DNA of 64,000 nucleotides from Clostridia bacterium (GTDB lineage: Bacteria; Bacillota; Clostridia; Oscillospirales; Butyricicoccaceae), in the NCBI GenBank assembly GCA_017521295.1, contig JAFXDF010000068.1, positions 1-64,000 on the forward strand. Reading direction: 5' to 3'. Positions 25,169 through 32,948 of this stretch are shown piece by piece. The notes beneath the pieces were generated by a model, which did not search any database, was not told where the DNA came from, and saw nothing but the letters and a program-made list of their open reading frames with translations. The position numbers and the translations under genes were made by a program. Position 1 is the first letter of the stretch, and the number at the start of each line of letters is the position of its first letter.

Positions 25169-25951
25169 TTACTTCTTGATCATGCACAGGCTGTCGATGA
25201 CCAGACCGGCATCCACATACTGTTCGGCGATCTTCAACATGGTGCCGTCCTCGGCCATCTTCTTCAGCTCGGCATTGACGGCGTCACGGAGCTCGGTGTT
25301 GCCCTTCAGGAAGCCAACGGCGTACTGCTCGGTGGAGATGGCTTCTTCCAGGATGATGTACTCGCCCTCGTTGTTGGCGATCTGGTAGGCGGCAACGCCC
25401 AGGTCGGCGGCGATGGCGTCCACGGTGCCCTGCTTGAGCTCCATGAAGCCCATGTTGTAGTCGGCCAGCTCGATGACTTCCTTCAGAGAGGACTTGAAGG
25501 CCTCGTTGCCGTTGATGGCGTCGGCGGCGGAAGAGGCGGCCTGGGCCATGACGGTCTTGCCGGCCAGGTCAGCCATGGTGGCGATACCGGCGTCCTTCTT
25601 CACCACCAGAACGATGCTGTTGTCCACATAGGGATCGGACCAGGTGTACTGATCCTCACGGCCGGTGCAGGTGAAGCCGTTCCAGATGCAGTTGATGTTG
25701 CCGGAGGACAGCTCGCTGTCCTTGGAGTTCCAGTCGATGGCGGTTTCTTTATAATCCCAGCCCAGGCGCTTGCACAGCTCGCGGGCCATGGCCAGGTCAA
25801 AGCCGTCGTACTTGCCGTCGGTGCCCACAAAGCCAAAGGGCGGGAACTCGGCGTCAAAGCCAACGCTCAGGGTCTGCTTATCAGAGCCGCCGCAGGCGCA
25901 CAGGGACAGGCACAGGACGACACACAGGATCAGGGCAAAAAACTTTTTCAT
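25169..25951 (-). CDS. Amino-acid ABC transporter substrate-binding lipoprotein (second operon)
   Basis: A 260-residue SBP_bac_3 lipoprotein. The signal peptide ends LSLCACGG with the lipobox Cys near residue 20. The mature part shows LSVGFDAEFPPFGFV, YDGFDLAMARELCKRLG, INCIWNGFTCTGRE and VDAIAADLGVAAY. It is first in its operon, followed by permease and ATPase. Start ATG 25951 has a TGGAGGAACC site; the in-frame upstream ATG at 25990 lacks one. Confidence 0.93.
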   Translation of the reverse strand: MKKFFALILCVVLCLSLCACGGSDKQTLSVGFDAEFPPFGFVGTDGKYDGFDLAMARELCKRLGWDYKETAIDWNSKDSELSSGNINCIWNGFTCTGREDQYTWSDPYVDNSIVLVVKKDAGIATMADLAGKTVMAQAASSAADAINGNEAFKSSLKEVIELADYNMGFMELKQGTVDAIAADLGVAAYQIANNEGEYIILEEAISTEQYAVGFLKGNTELRDAVNAELKKMAEDGTMLKIAEQYVDAGLVIDSLCMIKK

Positions 25952-25988
25952 AAGGGGTTCCTCCAAAGTGATGTATTTCATGGTTACC

Positions 25989-26016
25989 ATTTTATCACTT
26001 TAGTAAATTAAAACAA
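25989..26016 (-). promoter_or_regulatory. Promoter of the second amino-acid ABC operon
   Basis: TTGTTT (26016-26011), 16-base spacer, TAAAAT (25994-25989) on the minus strand in a short AT-rich gap. Confidence 0.55.
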
Positions 26017-26071
26017 GCGGAGGAATCGCCAAATTTCCCCCGGGGAATTTGTGTATTTTGTGCGATTGTGA

Positions 26072-26103
26072 TGGAAAAAGCCGGCCCGAAGGCCGGCTTT
26101 TCT
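26072..26103 (-). terminator. Intrinsic terminator after the UPF0173 hydrolase gene
   Basis: Minus strand AAAAGCCGGCC, loop TTCG, GGCCGGCTTTTT. Confidence 0.92.
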
Positions 26104-26106
26104 TTT

Positions 26107-26724
26107 TTACTTTACATTGAGCACAATGGTGGTCTCGGGCATATCCGCAGTGATCTCCAGGGTGTTTCCGGGCAGCTCCTGATGGCCGGGACGGAGAATG
26201 AGGAACTCCTCCAGGGTCTGCAGCACCTCAAAGCCCATGTTCCCCCGGCGGTAGTGCATGGGGATGACGGTTTTGACCTGCAGCCGGTCGGCCAGGTCGG
26301 AGGCCTGCTGGCAGTCCAGGGTATAGGTGCCGCCGATGGGGATGAGCACCGCGTCCAGCGCTCCCAGGGCCTCGATATCATCCTCGTCCAGATCGTGGCC
26401 CAGGTCGCCCAGATGGGCCACCCGGATGCCTTCATACTCGATGACGTGGATGGTGTTCAGGCCCCGTTTGGAGCCCATGTCCTCGTCATGGAAGGCGGGG
26501 ACGGCGGTGACGGTAAAGGGACAGCGGACCTCGTTGAGGGGCATGGGAATGCCCTCTTTCCAGCCGTGATCGGCGTGGTCGTGGCTGCAAAGCACCAGAT
26601 TGGCAGAGGTCTCCACCCGGCCCAGACCGGGCACATAATCGGGTGCGTAGGGGTCCAGCAGGATGCGGTAGCCTTCGGCCTCCAGCGCAAAGCAGGCGTG
26701 GCCGAGCCAGGTCAGTTTCAGCAT
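26107..26724 (-). CDS. Metallo-beta-lactamase-fold hydrolase (UPF0173/UlaG-like)
   Basis: A 205-residue MBL-fold protein. The HxHxDH motif is SHDHADHG, with WLGHACFAL at the start, AVPAFHDED, VAHLGDLGHDL and VIPMHYRRGN supplying further ligands. This short form fits UPF0173, related to L-ascorbate-6-phosphate lactonase. The substrate is unknown. Start ATG 26724 has a GAAAGGAGC site; the frame stays open to 26838 but without a start signal. Divergent from tldD. Confidence 0.87.
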   Translation of the reverse strand: MLKLTWLGHACFALEAEGYRILLDPYAPDYVPGLGRVETSANLVLCSHDHADHGWKEGIPMPLNEVRCPFTVTAVPAFHDEDMGSKRGLNTIHVIEYEGIRVAHLGDLGHDLDEDDIEALGALDAVLIPIGGTYTLDCQQASDLADRLQVKTVIPMHYRRGNMGFEVLQTLEEFLILRPGHQELPGNTLEITADMPETTIVLNVK

Positions 26725-26830
26725 AAGCGGGCTCCTTTCGGCGGGCTTGTTATTTGCCCCAATATTTAGTATAATAACTTCATTATATCCGATAAAAACC
26801 ATCAACGCAAGCTTTTTACAGGAGGTGCCT

Positions 26831-28216
26831 ATGATCACACAAGCCCTTGCTCAGGCGGTGCTGGCTGCCGCGCTGGAAACCGGCGGCGATTTCTCCGAGC
26901 TGTATCTGGAGGACACCGAGAGCAACAACCTTTCCATGATGGGCGGAACGGTGGAAAACGCCGCCTACTCCCGCCGCCACGGCGCAGGCGTCCGCGTTCT
27001 CAAGGGGACCCGCTACGCCTATGCCTATACAGCCGATACATCCGAGCAGGCCCTTTTGGCCACCGCCCGGGCGGCTGCCGCCGCCATCGCCGGCGACGAG
27101 CGCTATGCCCCCAAGGCCTTTGCCGTCAATGACTGCCGCAAGGCCCCCGTTATCGCCCCCGCCGACGTGAACAACGCCCAGAGAGTCAACTGGCTCCGGG
27201 AGGCCTCCAGGGCCGCCAAGGAGCACTCTCCCGAGATCACCCAGACCATCGCCGGCCTGGCCGACGTGGACCAGCGGGTGCTGATCTGCAACTCCGAAGG
27301 GGTCTTTGCCTATGACCGCCGCCCCCGGGTGCGCATCAACGTGCAGGCCGTTGCCTCCGACGGAAAGCAGGCCCAGACCGGCCGCCGCTCTCCCGGCCGT
27401 GGCTGCGGCTACGAGCTGTTTGACACGGTAGACCCCGCCGAGCTGGGTCTGCAGGCGGCCAGAAGCGCCGTCACCATGCTCCACGCCGTAGACTGCCCTG
27501 CCGGCGTGTTCCCCGTGGTCATCGACGGCGGCTTCGGCGGCGTCATCTTCCACGAGGCCTGCGGCCATTCCCTGGAAGCCACCTCGGTTTCCCGCGGCAA
27601 CAGCGTGTTCTGCGGCAAGCTGGGCCAGCAGATCGCCGCCTCCTGCGTTACCGCCATCGACGACGGCATCATGCCCGGCGAGTGGGGCTCCATCAACGTG
27701 GACGACGAGGGCACCCCCTCCCGCCGCCGTGTTTTGATCGAAAACGGCATCCTGAAGAGCTATATGGTGGACATTCTGGGCGGCCGCCGCATGGGCATGG
27801 AGCCCACCGGCTCCTCCCGCCGCCAGAACTACACCTTTGCCCCCACTTCCCGTATGACCAACACCTTCATCGCCCCCGGCAAGGACGACGCCGAAGAGAT
27901 GATCCGCACCATGGGCGACGGTCTGTTTGCCGCCTCCATGGGCGGCGGCTCGGTGAACCCCCTCACCGGCGAGTTCAACTTCGCCGTGGACGAGGGCTAT
28001 TGGGTGAAGGACGGCAAGATCCTCTGCCCCGTCCGGGGCGCCACCCTCATCGGCAAGGGCCATGAGGTGCTCCACAACATCGACCGGGTTGGCCCGGAGA
28101 TGTGGATGGCACCCGGCATGTGCGGCTCCATGTCGGGCAGCGTGCCCACCAACGTGGGCCAGCCCCGCATCCGTGTTTCTTCCATCATCGTTGGCGGCAA
28201 GGGAGGTGCCTTATGA
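26831..28216 (+). CDS. tldD: TldD-family metalloprotease subunit
   Basis: A 461-residue catalytic partner of the TldD/TldE protease, which degrades unfolded peptides and matures ribosomal peptide products such as microcin B17. The zinc motif HExxxH is H241-E-A-C-G-H246 with a Glu two residues on. The central GGFGGVIFHEACGHSLEAT and the GSSRRQNYTFAPTSRM region (partly quoted) are typical. Start ATG 26831 follows AGGAGGTGCC. The stop overlaps the tldE start (ATGA), so the pair is coupled. Confidence 0.94.
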   Translation: MITQALAQAVLAAALETGGDFSELYLEDTESNNLSMMGGTVENAAYSRRHGAGVRVLKGTRYAYAYTADTSEQALLATARAAAAAIAGDERYAPKAFAVNDCRKAPVIAPADVNNAQRVNWLREASRAAKEHSPEITQTIAGLADVDQRVLICNSEGVFAYDRRPRVRINVQAVASDGKQAQTGRRSPGRGCGYELFDTVDPAELGLQAARSAVTMLHAVDCPAGVFPVVIDGGFGGVIFHEACGHSLEATSVSRGNSVFCGKLGQQIAASCVTAIDDGIMPGEWGSINVDDEGTPSRRRVLIENGILKSYMVDILGGRRMGMEPTGSSRRQNYTFAPTSRMTNTFIAPGKDDAEEMIRTMGDGLFAASMGGGSVNPLTGEFNFAVDEGYWVKDGKILCPVRGATLIGKGHEVLHNIDRVGPEMWMAPGMCGSMSGSVPTNVGQPRIRVSSIIVGGKGGAL

Positions 28217-29541
28217 CTTTTGAAGCCTATCGTGACGCGCTGCTGAAGATCGCCCTGGAACAGGGCTGTGAGGCCGCCGAAGTCTATGCCCAGGAGGCAG
28301 AAGAGTTTTCGGTGGAGGTCATGGAGCAGCAGATCGACAGTTATTCGGTGAGCCGCAGCATGGGCCTTTCGGTCCGCGTGTGCCTGGAGGGCAAGAACGG
28401 CTACGCCTATACCGAGCTGTTTGAGGACCCCCAGGGCCTGGTGGCCAGAGCCATGGACAACGCCCGTGCCTCCGAGACCGAGGACGTGCACCCCATGCAG
28501 GGAGTATCCGACTATCCCGCCGTCACCCTGCCGGATAATCCCCTGGAAAGCCTCACCGACGCCCAGCGCATCGACCTGGCCATGGAGCTGGAAAAGCGGA
28601 CCCTGCCCATGGATCCCCGCTGTACCCGGGTTGCCGACAACCAGGTGGCCTTTGTAAAGGGCAAGACCCACATCGCCAATACCCTGGGCCTGCGGGCCAG
28701 CCGGGACCACTCGGTGGCCCTGTGCTATGTGTGCCCCGTGCTGCAGGAGGGCGAGCAGATGCAGGACGGCCTGGCCTTCCGTACCGGCGCGCAGGTCTTT
28801 GACCTGGAGGGCTGCGCCAAGGAGGCCATCGCCGACGCCGCTCGCAAGTTCGGCGCCTCCACCATCCCCTCGGGCAAGTATCCCGTAGTGCTGGAAAAGC
28901 ACGCAGCCTCTTCCCTGCTGGCCGGCTTCTTCTCCCTGTTCTCCGGTGAGAGCGCCCAGAAGGGCCTTTCCCTGCTGGCCGGCAAGGAGGGCCAGGTCAT
29001 CGCCGCCCCCTGCCTGTCCATTGTGGACGATCCCCTGCTGGAGGCCAACCCCCGGTCCTTTGACGACGAGGGCGTACCCTCTGTCCGCACCGAAGTGGTG
29101 AAGGACGGCGTCCTCAAGACCCTGCTGCACAACCTGAAAACCGCCCACAAGGCGGGCTGCGCCTCCACCTCCAACGGCGGCCGCGGCTCTGCCGCCTCCC
29201 CTGTGGGCGTGGCGCCCTCCAACTTTATGATCGTTCCCGGCGAAAAGTCCTATGAGGAACTGCTGGAGACCATGGGCGAGGGCCTCATTATCCGGGATGT
29301 TTCCGGTCTGCACGCCGGTCTGGATCCCATCTCGGGCGACTTTTCCCTGCTGGCCGGCGGCTGGCTGCGCAAGGACGGCAAGCTGCAGCCGGTGGAGCAG
29401 ATCACCGTGGCGGGAAACTTCTTCACCCTGCTGAAAGAGGTGGAGGAGGTGGGCGCCGACTTGTGGCTGGGCATCCCCCAGGGCAGCGTAGTGGCCTCTC
29501 CCTCCCTGCGTGTTCAGGGTCTGATGGTGTCGGGCTCCTGA
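28213..29541 (+). CDS. tldE: TldE/PmbA-family protease subunit
   Basis: The 442-residue non-catalytic partner of TldD. It shares the fold but lacks HExxxH, as expected. Recognisable parts are EVYAQEAEEFSVEVMEQQID, GLSVRVCLEGKNGYAYTE, SLFSGESAQKGLSLLAGK and FMIVPGEKSYEELL. The start overlaps the tldD stop and uses a GGGAGGTGCC site. No peptide precursor gene is visible nearby, so the substrate is unknown. Confidence 0.93.
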   Translation: MTFEAYRDALLKIALEQGCEAAEVYAQEAEEFSVEVMEQQIDSYSVSRSMGLSVRVCLEGKNGYAYTELFEDPQGLVARAMDNARASETEDVHPMQGVSDYPAVTLPDNPLESLTDAQRIDLAMELEKRTLPMDPRCTRVADNQVAFVKGKTHIANTLGLRASRDHSVALCYVCPVLQEGEQMQDGLAFRTGAQVFDLEGCAKEAIADAARKFGASTIPSGKYPVVLEKHAASSLLAGFFSLFSGESAQKGLSLLAGKEGQVIAAPCLSIVDDPLLEANPRSFDDEGVPSVRTEVVKDGVLKTLLHNLKTAHKAGCASTSNGGRGSAASPVGVAPSNFMIVPGEKSYEELLETMGEGLIIRDVSGLHAGLDPISGDFSLLAGGWLRKDGKLQPVEQITVAGNFFTLLKEVEEVGADLWLGIPQGSVVASPSLRVQGLMVSGS

Positions 29542-29667
29542 TCTTCGGTTTCCTTTCCATAAATTTTCGACAGGCGCGGAAACGCGCCTGTCTTTTTTGG
29601 GGTTTTCCGGTACTATTTGCGATTTTTAAGTATCTTATTCTTTTTTCCGACATTTTTCACTTTTCTC

Positions 29668-29697
29668 TTGCGTAACAGTTTGTTCATATTATATAAT
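29668..29697 (+). promoter_or_regulatory. Promoter of the DUF819 gene
   Basis: TTGCGT, 18-base spacer, perfect TATAAT in an AT-rich gap, 49 bases upstream of the start codon. Confidence 0.6.
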
Positions 29698-29745
29698 AGA
29701 CACAAGGGAGTTGCCTTTATATTCCATTATTAAGGAGGAAACATT

Positions 29746-30996
29746 ATGACATTAATGGAAAAACTGTTCGGCCACACTTTGATCGCGGCTGACAACACCA
29801 TCGCCCTGCTGGCCGTCATGTGCCTGGGTGTCGCATTCTCCATCTGGCTGGAGCAGAAGTACAATTGGGCTTCCAAGGTCTCCGGCGCAATCATCGCTCT
29901 GATCCTGGCCATGGTCCTGGCCAACCTGGGCGTGATCCCCACCAGCTGCGTCCTGTACGACGATATCGTCTGGGGCGTCGTGGTTCCCGTGGGTATCCCC
30001 CTGCTGCTGCTGCAGTGTAACCTGAACAAGATCGGTAAGCTCACCGGTAAGATGCTGATCGTCTTCCTGGTCGGTGCTGTGGGTACCACGCTGGGTGCTC
30101 TGATCGCCTTCTACGCTCTGAAGGGCGTCTATTCCGGCAGCGTCGCCGACCTGGCCGGCGTGGCTTCCATGATGACCGGTTCCTATATCGGCGGCGGCGT
30201 CAACTTTGCCGCTATGGCTGATACCGCCGGTCTGAAGGGCACCGACGTGGCCGCTGCTGCCACCGTGGCCGACAACCTGCTGATGGCTGCCTACTTCTTC
30301 GTGCTGATCTTCATCGCCGGCATGAAGTTCTTCCGCGCCAAGTTCGCCCATCCCTACATCGACGCCGTCGAGTCCGGTGCCGGTAAGGAAGCCGGCAAGA
30401 CCCAGGCCGCCGCTTTCTGGAACCGCAAGGATATCTCTCTGAAGGACATCGCCATCAACGTGGCTTACGCCGTTACCGTGGTTTGGATCTCCCAGATCAT
30501 CGCCGGCCTGTTCTCCGGCCTGGTTCCCGAGAATCCCAACGCCTTCATGGACTTCGTTGGCAAGTTCTTCGGTTCTCAGTACGTGTGGATCACCACCATT
30601 TCTGTCATCGTGGCCACCTTCTGCACCAAGCAGGTTGAGAAGATGAACGGCTCTCAGGAGATCGGCACCTATCTGATCTATCTGTTCCTGTTCGTCATCG
30701 GTGTTCCCGCCAACATCATGACCGTCGTCACCAAGTCCCCCCTGTTCCTGGTGCTGTGCTTCATCATGGTCTGCGTGAACATGGTGTTCTGCTTCGTGGG
30801 CGCCAAGCTGTGCAAGGCTTCTCTGGAAGACGCCATCATTGCCTCCAACGCCAACATCGGCGGCCCCACCACCGCTGCCGGTATGGCCATCTCCCAGGGC
30901 TGGAGCGCTCTGGTCGGCCCCGCTATGCTGGTCGGTACCCTGGGTTACGTTTTGGGTAACTACATGGGCACGCTGGTCAACTTCATCATTGGCTAA
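29746..30996 (+). CDS. DUF819-family integral membrane protein
   Basis: A 416-residue membrane protein with about ten helices in two similar halves, each with a Gly-rich re-entrant-like segment (MMTGSYIGGGVNFAAM and SNANIGGPTTAAGMA). That pattern recalls secondary carriers of the aspartate:alanine or gluconate type. DUF819 (YjcL) has no assigned substrate that I know. Codon use is unusually uniform (GCC/CTG rich), as in highly expressed genes. Start ATG 29746 has an AAGGAGGAAAC site. Monocistronic, between its own promoter and a strong terminator. Confidence 0.88.
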   Translation: MTLMEKLFGHTLIAADNTIALLAVMCLGVAFSIWLEQKYNWASKVSGAIIALILAMVLANLGVIPTSCVLYDDIVWGVVVPVGIPLLLLQCNLNKIGKLTGKMLIVFLVGAVGTTLGALIAFYALKGVYSGSVADLAGVASMMTGSYIGGGVNFAAMADTAGLKGTDVAAAATVADNLLMAAYFFVLIFIAGMKFFRAKFAHPYIDAVESGAGKEAGKTQAAAFWNRKDISLKDIAINVAYAVTVVWISQIIAGLFSGLVPENPNAFMDFVGKFFGSQYVWITTISVIVATFCTKQVEKMNGSQEIGTYLIYLFLFVIGVPANIMTVVTKSPLFLVLCFIMVCVNMVFCFVGAKLCKASLEDAIIASNANIGGPTTAAGMAISQGWSALVGPAMLVGTLGYVLGNYMGTLVNFIIG

Positions 30997-31010
30997 CTTC
31001 CCTACATAAC

Positions 31011-31038
31011 AAAAAGCCACCCGAAAGGGTGGCTTTTT
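31011..31038 (+). terminator. Intrinsic terminator, probably bidirectional (DUF819 / pdxY)
   Basis: AAAAAGCCACCC, loop GAAA, GGGTGGCTTTTTTC between converging genes. Confidence 0.92.
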
Positions 31039-31048
31039 TCTGTCTTTT

Positions 31049-31885
31049 TTATTTCAGCAGCTTGCCCAGCAGGGGTTCGAAATCCACGCCGTGGAACCGG
31101 GGCAGGTCCCGTTGGGCGGTGCGTACGATGCAGTCGTGGACGAAGTTTTCGGCCAGGGCGGCGCTTTCGGGCAGGGTCCGTCCCTGCATCAGGCCGCCGC
31201 ACAGCACGCTGGCGAACAGGTCGCCAGTGCCGGGAAAGGACCGCTCCACACAGAGGTTTTCGGTGACGGTGACCGTTCCGTTTTTGGCATCCAGGCACAA
31301 AGAGCCGGTGTTTTTGCCCCGGCGGTAACCGGTGAGTACCACCGAGCGGCGGCCCTCCAGGGACAGGCGCTTTACCGCCTCTTCGGGAGAGATCGCGCCG
31401 GTTTTCAAAGCGTCACCGGGCAGTCCCAGCAAAAAGGCGGCCTCGGTGAAGTTGGGGGTGATGATATGGGCCCGCTGGGCCAGATGGCGCATCCCCTGAA
31501 TGAGCGCCGGGCCGTAGGTATCGTAGGCCTCGCCGTCATCCCCCATGACGGGGTCCACCAGCAGGAGGGTGTCCTTTTGGGCGAAATCGTCAAAAAACCG
31601 CTCCACGATGGACAGCTGGGCCTCGCTGCCCAGAAAGCCGGTGTAGATGGCGTCAAACCGGGCGTCCACCGCCTTCCAGTGGGCGGCGATGGGTGCCATC
31701 TGGTCGGTCATATCCAAAAAGGTATAGCCGGTAACGCCGCCGGTCTGACTGGACAGCACGGCGGTGGGCATGGGGGCGCACTGGCAGCCCATGACAGACA
31801 GCACGGGCAGGGCCACCGTCAGCGAACAGCGGCCCAGGCCGGACAGGTCATGGATGGCGGCGACACGGGGGGTGTGATCAAGCAT
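31049..31885 (-). CDS. pdxY: Pyridoxal/pyridoxamine kinase (PdxY/PdxK type)
   Basis: A 278-residue ribokinase-fold kinase that phosphorylates B6 vitamers in the salvage pathway. Markers: RVAAIHDLSGLGRCSL at the start, LSSQTGGVTGY, DPVMGDDGEAYDTYG and the FPGTGDLFASVLCGG motif with the catalytic Asp. The reading frame continues upstream through recR to 32314, but ATG 31885 has a GAGGTGTCCC site and matches the family N-terminus. It lies 8 bases after recR, so it probably rides on the dnaX-ybaB-recR transcript. Confidence 0.9.
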   Translation of the reverse strand: MLDHTPRVAAIHDLSGLGRCSLTVALPVLSVMGCQCAPMPTAVLSSQTGGVTGYTFLDMTDQMAPIAAHWKAVDARFDAIYTGFLGSEAQLSIVERFFDDFAQKDTLLLVDPVMGDDGEAYDTYGPALIQGMRHLAQRAHIITPNFTEAAFLLGLPGDALKTGAISPEEAVKRLSLEGRRSVVLTGYRRGKNTGSLCLDAKNGTVTVTENLCVERSFPGTGDLFASVLCGGLMQGRTLPESAALAENFVHDCIVRTAQRDLPRFHGVDFEPLLGKLLK

Positions 31886-31893
31886 GGGACACC

Positions 31894-32493
31894 TCAAATC
31901 TCTCTTCTGCCTTCCAGGGCCCGGGTGAGGGTGACCTCGTCGGAGAACTCCAGATGGCCGCCCACCGGCACGCCGTAGGCCAGCCGGGTGACCTTCACGT
32001 TGAAGGGCTTGAGCAGCCGGGTCAGGTACAGGGCGGTGGTCTCCCCCTCGGTGTCGGGGTTGGTGGCCATGATGATCTCCTGCACGTCCCCCTCGGCCAC
32101 CCGGTGGAGCAGCTCCTTGATGCGCAGCTGCTCGGGGCCCACGTCGTTCAGGGGCGAAATCACCCCGTGGAGCACATGGTACAGGCCGTGATACTCCCGG
32201 GTGCGCTCGATGGCGATCAGGTCCTTGGGGTCGGTGACCACGCAGATGGTGGAGCTGTCCCGGCGGCTGTCGGCACAGATGGGACAGAGCTCCCCCTCGG
32301 TAAGATTCTGACACACCTTACAGGTGTGGATGCTTCCTCTGGCGTCCAGGATGGCCTGGGCAAACTCCTCGGCGCCGCCCTCGGGCAGGCCCAGCACATA
32401 AAAGGCCAGCCGCTGGGCGGTCTTGTGGCCGATGCCCGGCAGGCGCTGGAACTGCTCGATGAGGGTCTCCAGCGGCGCGGCGTAATACTGCAT
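31894..32493 (-). CDS. recR: Recombination protein RecR
   Basis: A 199-residue DNA repair protein acting with RecF/RecO to load RecA at gaps. Shows the helix-hairpin-helix (FQRLPGIGHKTAQRLAFYVL), a four-cysteine zinc finger (CKVCQNLTEGELCPIC), the Toprim motif (ICVVTDPKDLIAIERT) and TNPDTEGETTALYL. It is separated by one base from ybaB, the standard dnaX-ybaB-recR order. Confidence 0.96.
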   Translation of the reverse strand: MQYYAAPLETLIEQFQRLPGIGHKTAQRLAFYVLGLPEGGAEEFAQAILDARGSIHTCKVCQNLTEGELCPICADSRRDSSTICVVTDPKDLIAIERTREYHGLYHVLHGVISPLNDVGPEQLRIKELLHRVAEGDVQEIIMATNPDTEGETTALYLTRLLKPFNVKVTRLAYGVPVGGHLEFSDEVTLTRALEGRREI

Positions 32494-32494
32494 C

Positions 32495-32824
32495 TTAGAA
32501 GCCCAGGTTCATGCCGCCGGTGAGCTTCTGCATCTCACGGCTGGTGGTCTCTTCACACTGGCGCAGGGCGTCGTTGACGGCGGTCATCACCAGGTCGGTG
32601 AGCATCTCCACGTCGTCGGGGTCCACAGCTTCGGGCTTGATGGTCAGGCCGGTGATCTGCTTGGAGACCACGGTGGCAGTGACCACGCCGCCGCCGGCAG
32701 AGGCGGTGAACTCCATCTTTTCCAGCTCTTCCTGCTTCTTCATCATCTCGTTCTGCAGCTTCTGAGCCTGCTTCATCATGGCCTGCATATTCATGCCGCC
32801 GGGGATCATTCTTCCGGGTTTCAT
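32495..32824 (-). CDS. ybaB: Nucleoid-associated protein YbaB/EbfC
   Basis: A 109-residue DNA-binding dimer. Contains the Met-rich N-terminus (GGMNMQAMMKQAQKLQNEM), a coiled-coil segment, and the beta-strand core ASAGGGVVTATVVSKQITGL. It lies between dnaX and recR. Copy e of the palindromic repeat sits between it and dnaX. Confidence 0.94.
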   Translation of the reverse strand: MKPGRMIPGGMNMQAMMKQAQKLQNEMMKKQEELEKMEFTASAGGGVVTATVVSKQITGLTIKPEAVDPDDVEMLTDLVMTAVNDALRQCEETTSREMQKLTGGMNLGF

Positions 32825-32857
32825 AGGTGTAATCTCCTTTATATTCTCAATATTTGT

Positions 32858-32948
32858 GTCATTCTGAGGGGCGAGCCCCGAAGAATCTCCTCCCGAGGTG
32901 GGGGATCCTTCGCGTTCGCTCAGGATGACAGCCGCGGAGCGGCTGTCA
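32858..32948. repeat. Dispersed palindromic repeat, copy e, with extra hairpin at the dnaX stop
   Basis: Core 32858-32929 has GTCATTCTGAGG and CTCAGGATGAC ends. It continues on the right into TGACAGCCGC..GCGGCTGTCA (32926-32948), a second small hairpin. On the minus strand its first TGA is the stop codon of dnaX. Confidence 0.88.

Noticed and set aside
26831-29541. A TldD/TldE-processed peptide system
   Set aside because: No small precursor peptide, YcaO or export gene is near tldD-tldE, so only the general protease role is supported.
31886-32314. Upstream extension of the pdxY reading frame
   Set aside because: It overlaps recR in another frame and has no ribosome binding site; the kinase N-terminus and GAGGTG site are at 31885.
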